A DNA stretch of 34,849 bases. It comes from Chroococcidiopsidaceae cyanobacterium CP_BM_ER_R8_30. GTDB taxonomy: Bacteria; Cyanobacteriota; Cyanobacteriia; Cyanobacteriales; Chroococcidiopsidaceae. The notes under the pieces were generated by a model. That model saw nothing but the letters and a program-made list of their open reading frames with translations. It was not told the origin of the DNA and made no database searches. Below, piece after piece: positions 32,138-34,849 of this stretch (positions are counted from its first letter, which is position 1; each line of letters begins with the position of its first letter). The stretch covers positions 1 through 34,849 of the forward strand of contig JAFASY010000100.1 of the NCBI GenBank assembly GCA_019244235.1. The letters run 5' to 3'. The position numbers and the translations under genes were made by a program.

Positions 32138-34426
32138 TCGAACTTGAAGTTCACAACTTAAAGCTGAACAAGCAGGATCTTGGGGTCCTGTGTCAGGAAA
32201 CCGAGTTTCTTTGAGATGAGAACTGAGAATTTGCAAGAAATCATCAGACTTTCTCCGTTGTAGAACCTTTGTTCGCAGTTGCTCGTATTCCTCTCTAGAT
32301 ATCCTTTCAAACGGTAATCGTGGGAAGGGAGCATCAAATCTGGCTAAGAGTGCCGACGAAATATAACCTTCGTCGTCTCTAATAGTTTCATAAATCTTTT
32401 GTCCTAGAGGCTCAACTTCTGCTTCAGTCAGCAGGATAGTAGCAGAAGTATTGTGGGTAGTCCAATATTTCTGCACGTTCATATAAAAGTCAAAGATTGT
32501 TGTAGCACTAAACTTCTCTACCTCAATCTCCTCAACTTCTGGTAGATTGACCCACGCTACCTCGACTGGAATTTCCACTAGCCATTCCCTCACCCGCTCA
32601 TCAAAGGGATCGTTGAGCAAGTTTCCCTGTTCGTCTTTGTCTGATTGTCCTGGAACCACAGAATAGCCATAATCTAAACAGGCTAAAGCTACCGGGTCAT
32701 TCTTTGCAAAAGTGATACGTCTGATCCATCGCAGCCCAAAAGGTGAATGCCATCCAGACGAGGCTCCAGTCAGTAGGGATTTTGTACCAGAGGGCTGCAC
32801 AGTTGTACAGCGATTTGGGCGTTTGATGCCGTGGCGATCGCAGTATTCCCAAACGACTCGATGAACTATATCTTTCCATCGAGTCAGATATTCTTGCTCT
32901 TGCCGCTTAAACTCAATTCCACTTGGAGTTGCAGGTCGTCCGGCTTGCCACCAGCGCAGCCAGTCTATCCCAAAGGCAGTCACGAAGAAATCAAACAGTC
33001 CAGTGAAGGAAACGCCTACGATTGGGTCTAATTCCCGTGACTTTTGGTATTTTTCTTCAACAAACTTATGGTTTAATAGTGCTGCTACAGACAGTGCTCC
33101 CGCTGTAAAGGCTTCTTCTTGTTCTTTGTAGTTATGTGGATCGATTTGATTCAGATGGATTTCTGAAAGGTTGCAGTGAAAGTTGCTGCCAAGTATTTCT
33201 CCACAAGGATTCAGACCATATCGACCGAGGCGATGCTCGATTTCATCTTCAGGCATCTTGGGAGCATTATTCTCCAACCACTGTCTAACTTTCCCCTCGT
33301 TATAAGCCCTCAAAAATTCTTGCTTAGCAACTTCCGTTGTCAGCAAGTCACAGTTAGCTCTGGCTATTGCTTCACCAGCCCACTGAATTGCGCCCTCACC
33401 AGAGTGATACTGTTTACGAACAGCTGCAATACACTCTTCAAGCGTAGGTTTATGGTGAAACACACGAGTGTGGTTCGCCATTCTCAGAGCATCTCGTTCT
33501 GGATCGATGCGCCAGTTGCCGTTTTCATCCTGTTGCCACAGATTATCTTTGGCGTTGACGAAAGCAGCATCATCGCTACTTCCCTGCCTCATCCCGGCTG
33601 AGCGTCTGACGTTGCCTGCTACCACTACCACTGCCGCCTCATCAATCAGCAAGCAGCACTCAACAGAGTTGAGCTGTCGTCCCACTGCTTTATTGAGGAT
33701 AGATGCGCATCGCTCATAGAGTTCAGGTAACTTGACTGGGTTAGCAACACCCCCGAAGCCTTTAAGGACTTCTCCTGTGGGACGAACATCGCTGAGGTCG
33801 ACTTGCAGCCTCACTGTTCCCCCAAACCGCTCATCACTGGAGAGTTCCAGCAGAGTTTGGTAAGACTCAATCCATCCTTGGCGGCTATCTCCGACATGCA
33901 GTGTGACGCAATTGCCCTCAATCTTAATTTCTGTGTGTTCGCGACGCAGGTGCGCAGGGGTTATGCCGACACCTTGCTGTATGGTGACGATCAGCCGATT
34001 CAGAATAGGTGGTAGCTGGTTGATGTACTTTGGTTCGAGTACTGCTCCTGTGCCACAGCCCATCATGGCTAGGTCCATCATTAAACCAAAGGCTCGCCAA
34101 TCTAGCACGTTTGTACTGGTACAGTTGTAGGCACCGGAGAAGTTCTCCGGCTTAGAAATCCACGTTGTGCCACCTACCCAAAGCCAGCGCCCACTAGGAA
34201 GAGACTTCATCTGGCGCTGCATTCGGTCAATCAGGGCTGCCTCTTGGGCAGTGAGTTTGCCGATCTCGATCAATCCTTGGATGGTGCGATCGCAAACCTG
34301 ACTCCAAGTCTCACGCCCTACTGAAACGTCACGACGGCTGTAAGTCCTAAAGAAGACTGGATTAGCAGCAGGGGCAGTTTCAGGAAATCGGCTACTTTGA
34401 CGTACACGCTCAAGGTCTTTAACCAT
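32120..34426 (-). CDS. nrdJ: Adenosylcobalamin-dependent ribonucleoside-triphosphate reductase (class II)
   Basis: Reduces ribonucleoside triphosphates to deoxyribonucleotides using a thiyl radical made from coenzyme B12; works without oxygen or iron-radical subunits. The 768 aa protein is the monomeric Lactobacillus-type enzyme. Active-site cysteines are visible in FSGAYNCTSTNV, NPCGEILG (with the catalytic Glu) and NFHCNLSEIHL, and the C-terminal redox pair is in DPACSALSCEL. PSGTKSLLTGASSGWHSPF is the phosphate-binding region. Many cyanobacterial copies are interrupted by inteins; this one is not. The N-terminus MVKDLERVRQSSRFPETAP is typical. No cobalamin riboswitch is apparent upstream. 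Confidence 0.95.
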   Translation of the reverse strand: MVKDLERVRQSSRFPETAPAANPVFFRTYSRRDVSVGRETWSQVCDRTIQGLIEIGKLTAQEAALIDRMQRQMKSLPSGRWLWVGGTTWISKPENFSGAYNCTSTNVLDWRAFGLMMDLAMMGCGTGAVLEPKYINQLPPILNRLIVTIQQGVGITPAHLRREHTEIKIEGNCVTLHVGDSRQGWIESYQTLLELSSDERFGGTVRLQVDLSDVRPTGEVLKGFGGVANPVKLPELYERCASILNKAVGRQLNSVECCLLIDEAAVVVVAGNVRRSAGMRQGSSDDAAFVNAKDNLWQQDENGNWRIDPERDALRMANHTRVFHHKPTLEECIAAVRKQYHSGEGAIQWAGEAIARANCDLLTTEVAKQEFLRAYNEGKVRQWLENNAPKMPEDEIEHRLGRYGLNPCGEILGSNFHCNLSEIHLNQIDPHNYKEQEEAFTAGALSVAALLNHKFVEEKYQKSRELDPIVGVSFTGLFDFFVTAFGIDWLRWWQAGRPATPSGIEFKRQEQEYLTRWKDIVHRVVWEYCDRHGIKRPNRCTTVQPSGTKSLLTGASSGWHSPFGLRWIRRITFAKNDPVALACLDYGYSVVPGQSDKDEQGNLLNDPFDERVREWLVEIPVEVAWVNLPEVEEIEVEKFSATTIFDFYMNVQKYWTTHNTSATILLTEAEVEPLGQKIYETIRDDEGYISSALLARFDAPFPRLPFERISREEYEQLRTKVLQRRKSDDFLQILSSHLKETRFPDTGPQDPACSALSCELQVRSEPIR

Positions 34427-34767
34427 AGATCGTCTTTTGCTTCAATTTAAATTATGACTATAAGCTATTTAGATATAGGGGTAAAGAGTCTAGAGGGATT
34501 AAAGGTTCACACTATCGGTAGGGGTAGAACAGAAAAACTGCATAATCCTAGCTAAGATTAAGAACCAGTCTCTAGACAGATAAAAATTTATCCACTAAAC
34601 TTGGTATGGAGGCAAATTCTCCTGTCGCCAAACCCTCATCTATCTCTGGTGCTAGTTTTTAGCAAGCAGCCTATACAACCTTGCTCACGCAAGGTGGATA
34701 GTCTTAGGCTTCGACTCGGCTCTATATCCCTAAAATCCGTATTGAATGGCTTTCATTGACGCTCCCT
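34427..34767. other. Intergenic region upstream of nrdJ
   Basis: These 341 bp lie between divergent nrdJ and a gene starting at 34768. ACCTTGC-TCAC-GCAAGGT at 34678-34695 is a perfect 7 bp hairpin. I searched by eye for the cobalamin riboswitch core and found none. No reading frame is convincing. Promoters for both genes should lie here. Confidence 0.4.
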
Positions 34768-34849
34768 ATGAAAAGTCGAGACTGGTTTTTCCTCGTTTAC
34801 TATGCACTGATTTTGCTTTGGCCAATATGGCTTTTAGTATCAAGGCTCG
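34768..34849 (+). CDS. Start of a membrane protein (runs off the window)
   Basis: An ATG at 34768 opens a frame that stays open to the window edge (27 codons). It begins MKSRDWFFLVYYALILLWPI and continues WLLVSRL, a basic start followed by a strongly hydrophobic helix, so probably a signal anchor or first transmembrane segment. There is no strong ribosome binding site. The family cannot be told from this piece. Confidence 0.5.
   Translation, partial: MKSRDWFFLVYYALILLWPIWLLVSRL

Noticed and set aside
34427..34767. Cobalamin riboswitch upstream of B12-dependent nrdJ
   Set aside because: Expected by function, but I found no B12-box-like core on the minus strand. Only a simple 7 bp hairpin is present. 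A covariance search with the cobalamin riboswitch model would settle it.

Overview
The window is chromosomal DNA from a phycobilisome-containing cyanobacterium. It carries a complete phycocyanin rod operon, ndhS, chlororespiratory reduction protein 7, cyanobacterial DUF2854 and DUF4278 proteins, a HAS-barrel protein, a monomeric B12-dependent ribonucleotide reductase, and many GCGATCGC (HIP1-type) octamers. Three tandem cpcG genes and short tandem GGGGAGAT/AAGGAGT-type repeats suggest a large-genome, probably filamentous or Chroococcidiopsis/Scytonema-like lineage. That placement is inference.

Layout. 50-2430 (minus): ugd and uxs, a two-gene UDP-glucose to UDP-xylose pathway overlapping as TAATG. 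2766-5997 (minus): a HAS-barrel protein, ndhS, rodA and mrp. 6073-7014 (plus): an RluD-type pseudouridine synthase. 7015-14520 (plus): a long leader, then cpcB-cpcA, a strong hairpin, cpcC, two cpcD-type genes (the first with an unusual tail), cpcE-cpcF lyase subunits and three cpcG rod-core linkers, closed by a long-stemmed terminator. The operon therefore encodes phycocyanin, the alpha-84 lyase, rod linkers, rod caps and several ways of attaching rods to the core.

14616-17871 is the accessory island. Its ends carry repeated GCGACAAATTA-type sites and near-identical termini like those of type V-K CRISPR-associated (Tn7-like) transposons. Just inside the left end is a tnsB gene broken by at least two frameshifts and truncated before the second catalytic Asp. 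In place of the rest of the machinery there is an AT-richer, opposite-strand module: a free-standing colicin E3-type 16S rRNase domain (83 aa, all catalytic residues present), a probable immunity gene, and a further reading frame without a start. Next comes an internal fragment of an Hsp70-family gene. The right end lies 8 bp from a tRNA-Ala(TGC) gene. No tnsC, tniQ, cas12k or CRISPR array is visible.

17880-34849 returns to core genome: tRNA-Ala, trhO, a DUF4278 protein, an Amt ammonium transporter with an N-terminal partial duplication, crr7, DUF2854, a single-domain response regulator, ppk, Fe-type sodB, a comF-family gene overlapped by a large membrane-anchored protein, a ParA plus coiled-coil pair that looks like carboxysome positioning McdA/McdB, a single-pass membrane protein, a Gfo/Idh/MocA oxidoreductase, intein-free nrdJ, and the first 27 codons of a membrane protein running off the right edge.

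The most interesting points are the decayed CAST-like element carrying an orphan colicin E3-like toxin/immunity module beside a tRNA, the inferred type 2 McdAB pair with a dyad upstream, the tailed CpcD, and the Amt with a second copy of its first helix. No search or alignment program was run. Family assignments come from recognisable motifs and remembered family sequences.
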